This document shows, piece by piece, positions 38,077 to 49,595 of a stretch of 64,000 nt of DNA. This DNA is from Scheffersomyces stipitis CBS 6054. Lineage: Eukaryota; Ascomycota; Pichiomycetes; Serinales; Debaryomycetaceae. The DNA lies in NCBI RefSeq assembly GCF_000209165.1, contig NC_009042.1, forward strand, positions 1,674,001-1,738,000. The letters run 5' to 3'. Each line of letters starts with the position of its first letter. The first letter of the stretch is position 1. The notes beneath the pieces were generated by a model. That model was not told where the DNA came from. It searched no databases and was given only the letters and a program-made list of their open reading frames with translations. Both the position numbers and the translations under genes were made by a program.

Positions 38077-40173
38077 TTAAATGATCCCAAATGAACTCTT
38101 TAAGTTTTCGCTGTCCTTAAGCTGTCTTTGTTTTTCTAACTCTTCAATACCTCCTGACTTTTTTAGTTTGTTGTCCACAACAAAATCACCTAGTTCTTCT
38201 TGAAATTTATTTAGCTTCAATAATTCCCTCTCTCTTTCTCTTAATTTTTCAGCTCTCTCAATGGCCAAGACTCTGCTTTCGTGATTTGGTCTCAATGCAG
38301 CAACTTCGCTGAGAACTGCATCCTTAATACTGTGAAGGCTCTCTCCAGGCTCAGGTATATACAACTGAGCAGCTACTCTATTTCTTTTGGAGGATGATTG
38401 TTTGATTTGCTCCAAAGAGCATTTCTCAATCAACTTGTATGTTTCCTCTATTTTCCTAATATCATCTTCTAGATCCTGCGTCAAATCATCTTGTAGATTA
38501 AAAAACTGTTGTTCTTCGCAGACTTTATCAAGTTCTGATTCCCATATCTTTTTCCATACTACTCTTTCTCGAGAAATATATTCTGACATCAGCTGAAGCG
38601 AAACTTTTGCGTCATCTATCTCCTTTTGAGTTGATTTAAGCTGTTTTTCACCTACTCTAACACCTCTCTGAGCAACATCCTTTCTTAGGGCTTCCATTAC
38701 ATCCTGCAAGTCATCAACTTTAGTCAACAAGATATCAGACTCTTCTGACAATTTTGAGTGACAAGCATCCATATATACTCTGTTAGAATCATTGTGTGAC
38801 TGTACATTGTCATGAACAGCCTTGGAAGCCAGCACTAGATCGTTGACAATCAGCCTTACTTGATCACTTGAGACGCGTTGAATTTGTCTAATTGATTTCA
38901 ATTCCTGTTCAATTGCAATCAATTCCTTCTTTGCTCCAGATGAGTCTAAAGATTTTACTTCCTTCTGGTTGGAAATATCAGAAACCGGGGTTGCAATAAC
39001 AGTAGGTGTCGGAATTTCTATAGCTCCAACTTCTTCTCTAATCTGATTGCGAATTTCCAAGCTCATCAAGTCTAACTTCGCTGAAAGTGACTGAACTTTT
39101 GAATCAAGACCTTTTATTAGAAATGCCTGCGAATCAGGATCATTTAGACTGAGCAATGTACCATCTTTAACATCTTCAAGATCCTCGAGTTCGTACGAAA
39201 TGTTACTGTTCGGATCTTGAACATATATATCTGGAAATGAGGAAGATCCTGGAGAGTAAGCAAATTTTTCCACGAATAGAAGTCTGACGGAAGCAAGGGA
39301 AACTGGCAATGAAATTTTAGCTTTTTTAGTTTTACTGCCGATTTTGAGGAAAATATTTACTAATGAAATGTCCACATTAGACATAATGGGCCTTTCTATT
39401 TCGTCTATTTCGTCATCTTCAGGGAGCTTCTGATCCTCATTTGAACTTGTGTACTCTTGTGTTAATCTTGGCAAAGCTGTGTTATGGGATACGTTTGTTA
39501 GCTTCGCAAACTGATATGCACTGAAACGTTTAGAAGCACGGCGTTGGAGAACATTACCCTTCTGCAATTGCGTTAACGCATCATTCACGGCCAAATTTTT
39601 CTTAAAATCAGAGGCATCGTTGGGTTGAGTATCTGGATACTCTGCCTTTGCAGTAGAGGTTGCAGAATCGAGATCTGGTATTGAAGACGAAGATGCCGTT
39701 GTGGTGGAATCAGATCCATGAAAAGCAGGGGGTTCGGAAACTAATCGTTTTGACTTCGCGATTGCTTCCGCCTTTGCTTGTTTTGCTTTTAAATTCAGCA
39801 ACAAGCTAACAATAATATTCCTGATATTGGGTAAGAATCTATCTAAATTCTCTTGGCTGGGTGCCTCACTCAACGCTGCTTCCAAGATGATTCTCAATGC
39901 TTGAGGCACATCTCCTAGGTCTGAGATGTCTACTCCGCTATTTGTAAATGCTTTAGTTGCAGCTCGAAAGTTATTGCCCAATTTAACATATGCATCAGAA
40001 ACGTATTTATCATCCGCCTCTTGTCTCGCCCATTGAGTTAGACTCTCAAGAAGATGTTTCGTAGAAACTAGCAATCGAGTAACACTAGATTCAATCGAAT
40101 TCATTGAGTGGCGTCGGTTATTTGAGCGAGAGGACGAAGAACTCATTCTTTCTGTTGCTGAAGACGTTGACAT
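38077..40173 (-). CDS. BUD6: Bud6/Aip3 actin-interacting polarity factor
   Basis: A 698-residue protein. It has a Ser-rich start, then an N-terminal helical region (VTRLLVSTKHLLESLTQW, near 32-49) typical of Aip3/Bud6, a low-complexity middle, and a long C-terminal region rich in coiled coil (about 360-690) that contains the formin-activating core in S. cerevisiae Bud6. It binds actin monomers and stimulates the formin Bni1 to build actin cables at bud tips. It is somewhat shorter than the S. cerevisiae protein (788 residues). Convergent with EST2. Confidence 0.9.
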   Translation of the reverse strand: MSTSSATERMSSSSSRSNNRRHSMNSIESSVTRLLVSTKHLLESLTQWARQEADDKYVSDAYVKLGNNFRAATKAFTNSGVDISDLGDVPQALRIILEAALSEAPSQENLDRFLPNIRNIIVSLLLNLKAKQAKAEAIAKSKRLVSEPPAFHGSDSTTTASSSSIPDLDSATSTAKAEYPDTQPNDASDFKKNLAVNDALTQLQKGNVLQRRASKRFSAYQFAKLTNVSHNTALPRLTQEYTSSNEDQKLPEDDEIDEIERPIMSNVDISLVNIFLKIGSKTKKAKISLPVSLASVRLLFVEKFAYSPGSSSFPDIYVQDPNSNISYELEDLEDVKDGTLLSLNDPDSQAFLIKGLDSKVQSLSAKLDLMSLEIRNQIREEVGAIEIPTPTVIATPVSDISNQKEVKSLDSSGAKKELIAIEQELKSIRQIQRVSSDQVRLIVNDLVLASKAVHDNVQSHNDSNRVYMDACHSKLSEESDILLTKVDDLQDVMEALRKDVAQRGVRVGEKQLKSTQKEIDDAKVSLQLMSEYISRERVVWKKIWESELDKVCEEQQFFNLQDDLTQDLEDDIRKIEETYKLIEKCSLEQIKQSSSKRNRVAAQLYIPEPGESLHSIKDAVLSEVAALRPNHESRVLAIERAEKLRERERELLKLNKFQEELGDFVVDNKLKKSGGIEELEKQRQLKDSENLKSSFGII

Positions 40174-40348
40174 TGGCGTTCTGCAATCAAATGCGCTGTT
40201 CTTCAGGTTGGCAAAGGTAAGGTTGTATTTTGATCTTAAATCTCACTATTTAATTATGCAGGAGTTGAATGTAAAAAATATTATTACAGCTATATATTGA
40301 ATATTTATCCAATTATGACAGTCTAAGTATCTGACGCTTGCACTTCTA

Positions 40349-43300
40349 CTAGGAGAAGTACTTTTGTACCACGTCTATATCAGAACTATTCTTTTGTAAC
40401 AAAGCCATAGCCTCACTTTGTGGAATAGAGCTCAATAATTGTCTTGTAGATGCAATGAGTCTTTCTGCATTATTACCAGCAATCGAACCATGTGCTAATG
40501 CCTGAATTACGGAATCTACAACCTTAGGTGTTTGATTTTGAATCGATGGATGTTGGTTCTGAATAAGCTCACTCAAGAACGTGTAAGCAAATGGTGCAGC
40601 CTGATCGTCTTGAACGACTGGCAACAAGTTTATCCATTGATCTATAACAGCATCAATATTTGGAATAGAGCTTGAAAATCTATGGCAAACTTTCGCAATT
40701 GCTGCAACTGAATTTTCTGTGGCATGAATGTTCTCATCAGCGCGCGCATCAGGCACGGAAGCCATCTTGAACATTGGCTCCAAGCAGGCCAAACAGAAGT
40801 CAGCAAAAGGTTCACCACCGTATTGAGCTGCAACACCCACTGCATATGAAGCAGCTTGTCGGATTCCTGCGTGAGCTGATGTGATGGACTCACCGATTAC
40901 ATTGAGAAAGATATCTTTAAATAAGACTGAATCTGCTCCGCAGTGTTCCAAAACATCACATACAACACACAATCCGCAAAGTTTAATGTTAGTGTTGTCA
41001 TCTACGACGAAAGAACCAATGGTATGAACAAGCTCTTGAAATGCTGGCAAGAAGTTAGCCTTGGAATTCTTGAAGATAGCAGAAATAGCTTTGTTGATCT
41101 CATCAAGCAACTCTTCATCAGTGTACTCGTCTTCGTCTTCCTCGATGTCTTCAGTGTACTCGTCATCTTCATTGTCTCTGGCCTTTATTCTCTCGTAAAT
41201 CTCAACCAAGTTTGCATTTATAGAAGTAGCCAAAGACTTCAACTGCGTTGCAGATAAGGAATTTGGACCAAGTACGTTTATGGATTCGACCAAAGCGGTG
41301 TAGTAGGCAACCAATAATTGGGGAACTGGTTCACTGGTCAAAACCTCCACAAGCTTGTTTGAAATCTGAGACCAGAGTTCCAATGTGTCATTTGATGAAT
41401 TACCTGTAGCATAAACAGAGCACCTTAACAAAGAAGCTAAGGTTAGGGCAGCTGAACCTCTCACTCCATCATGCAAGTAAAAATCTAGCGCCGGGATCCC
41501 AATATCTTGAACAATTTCTTTTACCCAAGGGAAGAAATCTCCTTTCAATTGTACAGCATAGGTTCTAAGAAGATCCATCGCAGACACCTTATCATCCAAA
41601 GCTGCAGTATGAACTGCAATGAGCTTTCCTGATAAATTAATAACGTCCCACTCTTCATTTGAATTGAACTCTTCGGCTTGCTCCTCTTCCAACAAAGATA
41701 TGTCTTGAGTTGCCTTTGCTGCTTCGAAAAGAGGGGGCAATACGGCAGGAAGGTACGGAAGGAAGTCCTTTCCAATAATTCGGCAAATTCTGCCCCAGCC
41801 TTGTTCTAAATACTGCTTGATTGGATCGTCGTCTTGCGTAATTGTTTCTTGTACGTGACCAAATAATTGAATCAAGTCCTGACAATGAGGAGCAAATTTC
41901 TCCTTACCAACAGCCAAAGCAATCAAAGTGGAGCATTCAATGCATTTAGCCTTTATTAGACTGTTTTCATCCCCTATATCCGTTTTTAAGACGGATGTCA
42001 AAATTGGCATCAATGTATCATAGTACTTTATAAATTTGTTTTCTGCAGCATCTGCAATAATAGCAATGGTTGTTAACACCTGTTCCTGGACGTACCTTTT
42101 CGGAGATTGTAGCAATACCAACAAGTTGTTCAATAAATCGTCCAAGTAAGGTTCTAATGTGTCTTTGGATGCGGCCTCGGAGAAATTAACCAAAGCAGCA
42201 GCCGCGTGGGCTTGAACCCTTGGAACAGATTTGTTTGTAAGTTTGGAAATCAAGGCTGGCAATATCCTTGCACCTGCAGTTCTTTGGATGACATCTGCAA
42301 AATCGGTAGACATCTGTCCCAATGCGTTACAGCACGCATACTGGACTCTAGGATGGCTGTCATCCAAAGTTGGCAAAATAAGATCTAAAATTCTAGGGAT
42401 CTCATCAATCAATACATCAACACATCCTTCAGCAGTAGACGACAATGCCATTAAAGCAGCTTGGCGCTCTCTCCAAGATGTAGAGTGGATCATGGCAGGT
42501 AAATACTGGAACAAGGGACCAGCTAGAGCCTGACCGTTCAATCTTAATGCTACTCTGTCTAATGCTTGACGAGCAGCATCATGTTCTTCATCTTCGTCGT
42601 CTTCTGAGTCATCGTTGTTGTTCCATTCTGCTGCTTCATCATCGTCCATACATACTTCGGTTAACATTGACAATGTGATAAGTACCATGTTGTCAGTATA
42701 TGACTGAGTACGCTTACACATTTGTGGAGACACTTCAGCAAACGTAGTTAACAATTCAAGAGAGGCCATACGAGTGTTAGCTTCCAATTCCTTATTCTTA
42801 GAGACTGCTGCGCAAAACTCGATGATGGTGGGGAACATATCTTTAAACATCTTTGGGGCAAGCTCTACCAAATCGATGAGAGATTCCAATACAGAAGCCA
42901 AAGCTTGATCTTGGCCATTCAGTAAAAATCTTGGCAAGGAGTTCAAAAGATTAGGTAATAAAGGAGATAATGACTGCCAGCTCTTCTTAGGCAACTCTCT
43001 GAAAAATGCCACAAAAGCAGAACAGGCAGCAATACGAACATCATCGTCACTATCCTCGAAACCGGAGTTGAAAATTGGTAACACCAGATCGAGATAAGAC
43101 TTATCAATCAACTCGGGGGCTGAGGAGAAAACACGGAAAGCAGACTCGCGAAAACTTGGATCGGTATTTCTGGTAGCTTCAAACAATGCTGGAATAAGCT
43201 CGTTCCAACTACCTTGTGGGGAAGCGTCTTCCTTTGCAACTTCTGAGATTGCATCAGAAAGCTTGTGTCTCACTTGGTTTGTCTGTTGAGAGGCGAATCC

Positions 43301-43621
43301 TCGCAATAATATCGAGCGAATTTGTTGTCTTACAGGTTCGCTGATCACCCCTATAGTTCTATCAGTTACACTGGCCAACTCCTTAGGAGACTTTATTGCA
43401 ACACGTCTAAACAAAACAGCAGCAAAGGATCGGGTACTTTCATCGGCTCCACTACAGGCTTCCTCGGCTAAGTAAGTGAGAAGCATCTCAACATTGCTAG
43501 TATTAGTCCATTCGCTTTCAAGGGATTTTTCAGCACCAGATCTGACGCTATTGTCTGACGAAGACAAGCTGTGCAACAACTGGGCCAACACACCACGGAT
43601 TTGGTCGGGCAAAACGGACAT
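40349..43621 (-). CDS. PSE1: Karyopherin beta importin Pse1/Kap121
   Basis: 1090 residues from the ATG at 43621; an upstream in-frame extension begins with TTG and is not a start. Continuous HEAT repeats, an acidic loop (NNDDSEDDEDEEHD, about 335-350) and a second acidic stretch (EDIEEDEDEYTDEE) fit the Kap121/importin-5 family in sequence and length. It carries ribosomal proteins and other cargo into the nucleus in a Ran-GTP-dependent way. A TCACGTGA site (43779-43786) lies 158 bp upstream. Confidence 0.95.
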   Translation of the reverse strand: MSVLPDQIRGVLAQLLHSLSSSDNSVRSGAEKSLESEWTNTSNVEMLLTYLAEEACSGADESTRSFAAVLFRRVAIKSPKELASVTDRTIGVISEPVRQQIRSILLRGFASQQTNQVRHKLSDAISEVAKEDASPQGSWNELIPALFEATRNTDPSFRESAFRVFSSAPELIDKSYLDLVLPIFNSGFEDSDDDVRIAACSAFVAFFRELPKKSWQSLSPLLPNLLNSLPRFLLNGQDQALASVLESLIDLVELAPKMFKDMFPTIIEFCAAVSKNKELEANTRMASLELLTTFAEVSPQMCKRTQSYTDNMVLITLSMLTEVCMDDDEAAEWNNNDDSEDDEDEEHDAARQALDRVALRLNGQALAGPLFQYLPAMIHSTSWRERQAALMALSSTAEGCVDVLIDEIPRILDLILPTLDDSHPRVQYACCNALGQMSTDFADVIQRTAGARILPALISKLTNKSVPRVQAHAAAALVNFSEAASKDTLEPYLDDLLNNLLVLLQSPKRYVQEQVLTTIAIIADAAENKFIKYYDTLMPILTSVLKTDIGDENSLIKAKCIECSTLIALAVGKEKFAPHCQDLIQLFGHVQETITQDDDPIKQYLEQGWGRICRIIGKDFLPYLPAVLPPLFEAAKATQDISLLEEEQAEEFNSNEEWDVINLSGKLIAVHTAALDDKVSAMDLLRTYAVQLKGDFFPWVKEIVQDIGIPALDFYLHDGVRGSAALTLASLLRCSVYATGNSSNDTLELWSQISNKLVEVLTSEPVPQLLVAYYTALVESINVLGPNSLSATQLKSLATSINANLVEIYERIKARDNEDDEYTEDIEEDEDEYTDEELLDEINKAISAIFKNSKANFLPAFQELVHTIGSFVVDDNTNIKLCGLCVVCDVLEHCGADSVLFKDIFLNVIGESITSAHAGIRQAASYAVGVAAQYGGEPFADFCLACLEPMFKMASVPDARADENIHATENSVAAIAKVCHRFSSSIPNIDAVIDQWINLLPVVQDDQAAPFAYTFLSELIQNQHPSIQNQTPKVVDSVIQALAHGSIAGNNAERLIASTRQLLSSIPQSEAMALLQKNSSDIDVVQKYFS

Positions 43622-43778
43622 TTGAATCAATTTTACCTTTCACAAGAATCTGCCGCAGATAGTCAAATCTTTAAAGCTGAATGACGGTCTTCTTGGTGCC
43701 TTCAGCTTCCTTTTCAAACCAAAGCAAACAAGCTACGAATGGGATCGAAAAGAAATTTCACGAAAAAATTTATTTAAG

Positions 43779-43786
43779 TCACGTGA
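43779..43786. promoter_or_regulatory. E-box TCACGTGA upstream of PSE1
   Basis: A palindromic TCACGTGA, the kind of site bound by Cbf1-type bHLH factors, in the 299-bp region between the PSE1 start and the RBG1 stop. Function is inferred from the motif only. Confidence 0.5.
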
Positions 43787-43920
43787 TTATACTCTTCATT
43801 CTGATATTCATGGAAGAGGGTTCTGTGAGTTCAACTTCTCATGCTATTAATGTGTCTACGGCTTACAAACCTATGTTTTTTCTTATTGTATACTATGCAC
43901 CGTCTTACGACCCCAATTAT

Positions 43921-45024
43921 TTACTTCTTCAAAATTGTAATTACATCTTCATCTTCAAGTGTGTGACTGAGACCAACAATTTGAGGTTGATGCTTCACTG
44001 ACGTTCCGTAAACCAAAGCATTTCTGAAGTCTTCGACCAATGACTTGTGAATAGAGTTACAGAAGTCCTCTACTGTAGATCTATCACTTCTCAAAACAAC
44101 TGGTTCACTGAAGTCAGGTAATTTACCCTTAGGCTTTGTATACACTCTGGCCAATTTGAGCTTGTCCCACATCATTTGAAGAAGATCGTCTAAGTTCCAG
44201 CCATTGCCTGATGAGATTGGAATGGCGTCGGGAATTCTGGTCAACAAGTCCAATTCCTCAATGGAAAAAGAGTCGATTTTGTTCAAGACGTAGATAGCAG
44301 GAATGTATCTTCTTGCTTTGGCTTCGATAGCATCAATTAAGTCATCAACAGTAGCGTCACATCTGAAAGCAATGTTTGCTGAGTTAATCTTATATTCTGA
44401 CATAACTGCTCTAATTTCGTCATTGTCCAAGTGGGTCAAAGGCACAGTGTTTGTGATATTGATGCCTCCTCTCTCTTTCTTCTGTATTACAATGTTGGGA
44501 GGTTCCTTGTTGATTCTTATACCCATTCCCTCTAATTCATGTTCGATGATTCTCTTGTGTTGCAAAGGTTTGTTCACATCCAATACCAAGAAAAGTAAAT
44601 TCACAGAACGTGCAACAGCAATAACCTGTCTACCTCTACCTTTACCATCTTTAGCGCCTTCGATAATACCTGGCAAATCCAACATTTGGATTTTGGCACC
44701 CTTATACTTGATTGTCCCAGGAACTGTAGTTAAGGTTGTGAATTCATATGCAGCTGCTTCTGAATGGGTACCAGTCAACTTATTTAAAAGCGTCGACTTA
44801 CCCACAGAAGGGAAGCCAACAAACCCAATAGTCGCCACACCAGTTCGAGCTACATCGAAACCGATACCAGCACCTCCACCTCCAGAGGAACCATCAGTTA
44901 AGAGCTCTCTTCTCAATTTTGCCAACTTCGCTTTAAGCTGACCCAAATGGAAAGATGTAGCCTTGTTTTTTTGAGTCTTGGCCATCTCATCTTCGATGGC
45001 CTTGATCTTTTCCACTGTCGTCAT
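43921..45024 (-). CDS. RBG1: DRG-family GTPase Rbg1
   Basis: 367 residues, matching Rbg1/DRG1 (369 in S. cerevisiae). N-terminal helix-turn-helix ([20 protein letters not shown]), P-loop GFPSVGKS (70-77), DLPG switch II followed by [18 protein letters not shown] specificity motif (about 247) and a C-terminal TGS domain (about 289-366). In S. cerevisiae Rbg1 partners with Tma46 and associates with translating ribosomes. It is followed by FUN12, another translation GTPase, divergently across 210 bp. Confidence 0.96.
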   Translation of the reverse strand: MTTVEKIKAIEDEMAKTQKNKATSFHLGQLKAKLAKLRRELLTDGSSGGGGAGIGFDVARTGVATIGFVGFPSVGKSTLLNKLTGTHSEAAAYEFTTLTTVPGTIKYKGAKIQMLDLPGIIEGAKDGKGRGRQVIAVARSVNLLFLVLDVNKPLQHKRIIEHELEGMGIRINKEPPNIVIQKKERGGINITNTVPLTHLDNDEIRAVMSEYKINSANIAFRCDATVDDLIDAIEAKARRYIPAIYVLNKIDSFSIEELDLLTRIPDAIPISSGNGWNLDDLLQMMWDKLKLARVYTKPKGKLPDFSEPVVLRSDRSTVEDFCNSIHKSLVEDFRNALVYGTSVKHQPQIVGLSHTLEDEDVITILKK

Positions 45025-45234
45025 CTCGAACTGCTGTTTTTGTTAGTCCTACAACAATAGTTTAATTTTAATGATTCTTTTCTCAACCATGTAAAGTTGT
45101 AGTAACCGAAAAAAAAAAATGTCGTGTGTGCTTACAATTTTGGAGTGAAAAAAATTTCATTCCTATGATGGCTAATAAAAGACTGCAGCAATTTTGATTC
45201 AACATCAACTAACTATAGTTGATTTACTGCAACA

Positions 45235-48200
45235 ATGGCAAAGAAATCTAAAAAAGGAGCTAAATCTGGAGGAGATTTCTGGGACGATGAAGAACTCGAC
45301 CAGGAAAACACCGGAGCTGAACACCTTGGTGAAGAACCAACCGAAAATGGCGATGCTCCACAAGAGACTTCAGCACAAGAAGAACCAGAAGCTGCATCTG
45401 CCGATGACATCGCTGGTGATTTCTTAAGTTCTATCCGTAAATCCAAGCAAAAAAAGGACCAAAAGGAAGAGGAAGACAAGAAGACCAAAGATGGTCCTAA
45501 GATCTTATCCAAGAAGGAAAAGGAAAGATTGAAGAAGGAAGCTGAAAAACAGTTGAAGAAGGAACAGGCAGCAAAGAAGAAAGCGCAACAAGCTACTAAG
45601 AAAGAACAAATCAAGGAAGCTAACAAGCAAAATGCAGCCGCTGCTAATGCATCCGCTTCTGCAACTCCTGAACCAGAAGCTGAAGAAGTCGAAGCCAAGA
45701 AGACCCCAGCTAAGAAAGGAGGTAAGAAGGCCCCGGCTGGTCTTGCTGCTTTGAGAAAGCGATTAGAGTTGAAAAAGCAACTTGAAGAGGAGCAGCAGAG
45801 ATTAGAGGAAGAAGAGGAAGCCAAGAGATTGGAAGAAGAGAGATTGGCAGCTGAAGAAGAAGAAAGAAAAGAAGCTGTTAGAGCCGCTAAGAAAGAAAAG
45901 GACAGATTAAAGAAAGAACAATTGAAAGCAGAAGGTAAGTTGTTAACTAAGAAACAAAAGGAAGAGAAGAAGTTACAAGAGCGTCGTCGTCAGCAATTGT
46001 TACAAGGTAATGTTACTGTTGCTGGTTTACAACAATCTCCTGACGGACCTAAACCAAAGAAGGTTGTCTACACTAAGAAGAAGTCTACCAAAGCTAAAAC
46101 TTTCATTCAAAAGCCTGCTTCTACTGCCTCTGAATCAAAGAAGGTCAATGAGGAGGAAGACGAAGTTCCTGTCGATGACTGGGAAAAAATGGCTCTCGAT
46201 GACGATGAACCAGTGGCCGATGATTGGGAAGCTGCTTTGAATGAAGATGTTGAAGATAAAGCTGACGTTGAAGAGGATAATGATGCTGAAGCTGAAGAAG
46301 AAGAAGCGGAACGTAAAGCTAGGGAGGAAGCCGAACGTAAATCTCAAGAAGAAGCTGCTAGAAAGAAGAAAGAAGAAGAGGCAAGAGCTGCTGCAGCTGC
46401 TGCCGCCGCCGCCGAACAAGCTAAGTTGGCTGCCCAAAAGACTATTTCTCCGGAAAAGGATTTGCGTTCTCCTATTTGTTGTATTTTGGGTCACGTCGAT
46501 ACTGGAAAGACTAAATTATTGGACAAAGTTCGTCAAACTAATGTTCAAGGAGGTGAAGCTGGTGGTATAACCCAACAAATCGGTGCTACTTACTTTCCAA
46601 TAGATGCTCTTAAGCACAAGACTTCTGTCATGGCTCAATACGAAAAGCAGACTTTCGATGTTCCTGGTTTGTTGATTATTGATACACCGGGACATGAGTC
46701 CTTCACAAACTTGAGATCTCGTGGTTCTTCCTTATGTAATATTGCGATTTTGGTCATTGACATCATGCATGGTTTGGAACAACAAACTCTTGAATCTATA
46801 AGATTATTGAGGGACAGAAAAGCACCATTCGTAGTTGCTTTGAACAAAATTGATAGATTGTATGACTGGAAAGAGATTCCAAACAACTCGTTTAGAGATT
46901 CCTTCGCTAAGCAATCGAAGGCGGTTCAAGCAGAATTTCATAACAGATACGAACAGATCAGGCTTGCCTTATCTGAACAAGGTTTGAACTCAGAATTGTA
47001 TTTCCAAAACAAGAATATTTCAAAGTACGTTTCCATTGTTCCAACTTCAGCTGTCACTGGAGAAGGTGTTCCAGATTTGTTGTGGTTGTTGCTTGAGTTG
47101 ACTCAGAAGAGAATGTCTAAGCAATTGATGTACTTAAGTAAGGTTGAAGCTACAATTTTGGAAGTCAAGGTTGTTGAAGGTTTCGGTTACACTATTGATG
47201 TTGTGTTGTCAAACGGTATTTTGAGGGAGGGTGATAGAGTTGTATTGTGTGGTTTGAACGGGCCAATAGCGACAAATATCAGAGCATTATTAACTCCTCC
47301 ACCTGCTCGTGAATTGCGTGTCAAATCTGAATATGTTCACCACAAGGAGGTCAAGGCTGCTTTGGGTGTCAAGATTGCTGCTAATGATTTGGAAAAGGCT
47401 GTTGCTGGTTCCAGATTGATCGTTGTCGGTGAAGACGACGATGAAGATGAAATTATGGAAGAAGTTATGGATGACTTAACAGGTTTGTTGGACTCGGTTG
47501 ATACATCTGGTAAGGGTGTGGTAGTTCAAGCTTCTACATTGGGTTCCTTGGAAGCCTTGTTGGATTTCCTTAAGGATATGAAGATTCCAGTTATGTCTAT
47601 TGGTTTGGGTCCAGTCTACAAGAGAGATGTAATGAAAGCTACAACCATGCTAGAGAAAGCTCCAGAACTAGCAGTTATGTTGTGTTTCGATGTCAAGGTT
47701 GATAAGGAAGCTGAACAATATGCTGACGAACAAAACATTAAGATTTTCAATGCTGATATTATCTACCATTTGTTCGATGCATTTACTGCTTACCAGGAAA
47801 AGCTTCTCGAAATCCGTCGAAAGGATTTCATGGAATATGCTGTCTTGCCATGTGTCTTGAAGACAATTCAAATTATCAACAAGCGTAACCCAATGATCAT
47901 TGGTGTTGACGTTGTTGAGGGCGCCGTTCGTATCGGTACTCCAATATGTGCTGTTCGTCAAGATCCTGTTACAAAGCAGCCTAACATCATGGTTTTGGGC
48001 AAGGTAGTTTCTTTGGAAGTTAACCACAAATCTCACGACATTATTAAGAAGGGCCAAACTTCTGCTGGTGTTGCCATGAGATTGGACAATCCATCATCTG
48101 CCCAACCAACCTGGGGAAGACACGTTGATGAGACTGATAACTTGTACTCATTAATCACTCGTAGGTCAATTGATACCTTGAAGGATCCAGCTTTCCGTGA

Positions 48201-48264
48201 CACTGTCTCCAGAGATGACTGGCTCTTGATCAAAAAGTTGAAGCCAGTGTTCGACATTAAATAA
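45235..48264 (+). CDS. FUN12: Translation initiation factor eIF5B
   Basis: 1009 residues (1002 in S. cerevisiae). About 400 N-terminal residues are charged Lys/Glu/Ala-rich coiled regions with low complexity. The IF2-type GTPase domain follows: [10 protein letters not shown] (from 419), [16 protein letters not shown] and NKIDRL. Then come domain II, the linker-helix domain and the C-terminal domain that binds eIF1A and the acceptor end of initiator tRNA. It joins the 60S subunit to the 48S complex. An in-frame acidic patch ([15 protein letters not shown], about 731-745) interrupts domain II/III, as in other yeasts. Confidence 0.97.
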   Translation: MAKKSKKGAKSGGDFWDDEELDQENTGAEHLGEEPTENGDAPQETSAQEEPEAASADDIAGDFLSSIRKSKQKKDQKEEEDKKTKDGPKILSKKEKERLKKEAEKQLKKEQAAKKKAQQATKKEQIKEANKQNAAAANASASATPEPEAEEVEAKKTPAKKGGKKAPAGLAALRKRLELKKQLEEEQQRLEEEEEAKRLEEERLAAEEEERKEAVRAAKKEKDRLKKEQLKAEGKLLTKKQKEEKKLQERRRQQLLQGNVTVAGLQQSPDGPKPKKVVYTKKKSTKAKTFIQKPASTASESKKVNEEEDEVPVDDWEKMALDDDEPVADDWEAALNEDVEDKADVEEDNDAEAEEEEAERKAREEAERKSQEEAARKKKEEEARAAAAAAAAAEQAKLAAQKTISPEKDLRSPICCILGHVDTGKTKLLDKVRQTNVQGGEAGGITQQIGATYFPIDALKHKTSVMAQYEKQTFDVPGLLIIDTPGHESFTNLRSRGSSLCNIAILVIDIMHGLEQQTLESIRLLRDRKAPFVVALNKIDRLYDWKEIPNNSFRDSFAKQSKAVQAEFHNRYEQIRLALSEQGLNSELYFQNKNISKYVSIVPTSAVTGEGVPDLLWLLLELTQKRMSKQLMYLSKVEATILEVKVVEGFGYTIDVVLSNGILREGDRVVLCGLNGPIATNIRALLTPPPARELRVKSEYVHHKEVKAALGVKIAANDLEKAVAGSRLIVVGEDDDEDEIMEEVMDDLTGLLDSVDTSGKGVVVQASTLGSLEALLDFLKDMKIPVMSIGLGPVYKRDVMKATTMLEKAPELAVMLCFDVKVDKEAEQYADEQNIKIFNADIIYHLFDAFTAYQEKLLEIRRKDFMEYAVLPCVLKTIQIINKRNPMIIGVDVVEGAVRIGTPICAVRQDPVTKQPNIMVLGKVVSLEVNHKSHDIIKKGQTSAGVAMRLDNPSSAQPTWGRHVDETDNLYSLITRRSIDTLKDPAFRDTVSRDDWLLIKKLKPVFDIK

Positions 48265-48577
48265 AATCCTAGTTGGTTACTTTATCTCTTTTCTCATGTC
48301 CACATTTCATTTTCTACATATAGGCATGCATAGTTACAAAAAATAATTTATACGATAGTAACCTAATTGTATTTTTACTACAAAGTATCATTTCTGTATG
48401 TACGTATGGGGACCAAGACGAAGCATTTCTGCTTGATAAAGCACGTGATGATGGTAGCGCTGAGGTAGTGCGCACTTTCCATTATTTCTGCCCAATGAAT
48501 TCTTGCAAAAATATCAGCAATGAAAAATGGGTTGCGTTGTTATATTGACCTCCAACAAGCACATAACATACGTAAAA
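48265..48577 (+). promoter_or_regulatory. NDUFA13 upstream region with CACGTG site
   Basis: A 313-bp region holding the 3' end of FUN12 and the promoter of the complex I gene. CACGTG at 48442-48447 (context gcacgtgatg) fits a Cbf1-type site, which in Candida relatives is linked to respiratory genes. Two ATGs at 48520 and 48527 precede the chosen start. Confidence 0.5.
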
Positions 48578-48964
48578 ATGCAAGATTTGCCACCTATCGG
48601 AGGGTATGAGCCAGTTCAATGGAAGAGAAATCTTCCATCTAGAGGATTCAGACCGTCTATTTACTTCTGGGGTATAACCGGTCTCATGGCTTTCGGTTTC
48701 TACAGATTCTACAAAGGTGTTGATGAACAACGTGAATTGCTAAGAGAAAGACAGTGGGCTCGTTTTTACTTGGAGCCATTGTTGTTAGCTGAAGAAGACA
48801 GAAATGTTGCTAGAAGATATTTCTCTGAGAAGCAAAGACAAGATTTGGTTAGAGGATCCATGAGTGATGAAAATAAGTCCAAATTCGATGAAGAGATATA
48901 CAACGACAAGTCCAAGTTCCGTTTCCCAAAGTACACAGCCGGTGTAGCTCCATCCGAACGTTAA
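48578..48964 (+). CDS. Mitochondrial complex I subunit NDUFA13/GRIM-19-like
   Basis: 128 residues from ATG 48578 (MQDLPPIGGYEPVQWKRNLP), which matches the conserved GRIM-19 N-terminus (PPxGGYxPxxxKRNLP). An in-frame ATG at 48527 would add 17 residues of no visible conservation. A single membrane helix (IYFWGITGLMAFGFYRFY, about 28-45) is followed by a charged matrix or intermembrane helix region with LEPLLLAEEDR. It is an accessory subunit of proton-pumping NADH dehydrogenase. Its presence shows that this yeast has complex I. No intron is evident. Confidence 0.9.
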   Translation: MQDLPPIGGYEPVQWKRNLPSRGFRPSIYFWGITGLMAFGFYRFYKGVDEQRELLRERQWARFYLEPLLLAEEDRNVARRYFSEKQRQDLVRGSMSDENKSKFDEEIYNDKSKFRFPKYTAGVAPSER

Positions 48965-49595
48965 GCATATTGTCGTTTATATGGCGGTTCCCAGAGTCCA
49001 TCTGAACAGTCAAGAATATTAACTATGGCACCTCCAGTTTTTTAAAGATGAAATGAATTCTGGGTATACAATAGTATGATACTCTAATTATTACGTCTTA
49101 TCGGCAATAATCTTACTTGCATTTAAGTTATACAGAAGGTTTCAAATTCTGTTCTCACGCATGGCGGTGGTTACGAAAAAGTCACAGTTCCGTAGATTTC
49201 ATTTCCACTCCAAATCTTGTCATAAGATTGCTACGATCCTTAACTGCAATCATTGCAGCTTATAGTTATTTTTGTTATCAAGTACTTTTCATATAATTGA
49301 AGAAAAAGTAATCTATTGAGGAAATTGTGGTACAAGTAATTTCGTAGTTCAGTGTACTTATTAAGGCAGCCTTCATTGCATCTTATGATCTATTATTTTA
49401 AGGAGGATACCATGGCTCTTCCACTTCTAATTTTGTTCACCAAATTTAATTTCTCTCTTGTAAGCCTGCAATTCAAATCCGGTACAGGAGGGGATTGTTC
49501 CGGATTAGTTCTCTGTCGAGGCCGTCCGATTCTATAAGACGGATTACAATCTCTTTTTCTAAAAAACAGGACTAGAATTAACAGAAAAATCAATC
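48965..49595. other. Gene-free stretch before PHO13
   Basis: 631 bp with no supported ORF. Near 49476-49550 there are several TCCGG/CCGG and TCCG..CGGA dyads (for example gtccgattctataagacgga), which may be regulatory for PHO13. No tRNA could be folded there. Confidence 0.4.

Noticed and set aside
43681..44001. 106-codon plus-strand frame between PSE1 and RBG1
   Set aside because: It overlaps the RBG1 coding end on the other strand, has skewed composition and fills the PSE1 promoter.
45213..46886. Minus-strand frames antisense to FUN12
   Set aside because: They mirror the charged repeats of FUN12 and match no family.
49470..49560. tRNA-like word before PHO13
   Set aside because: Stems around the TTCAAAT word do not pair.
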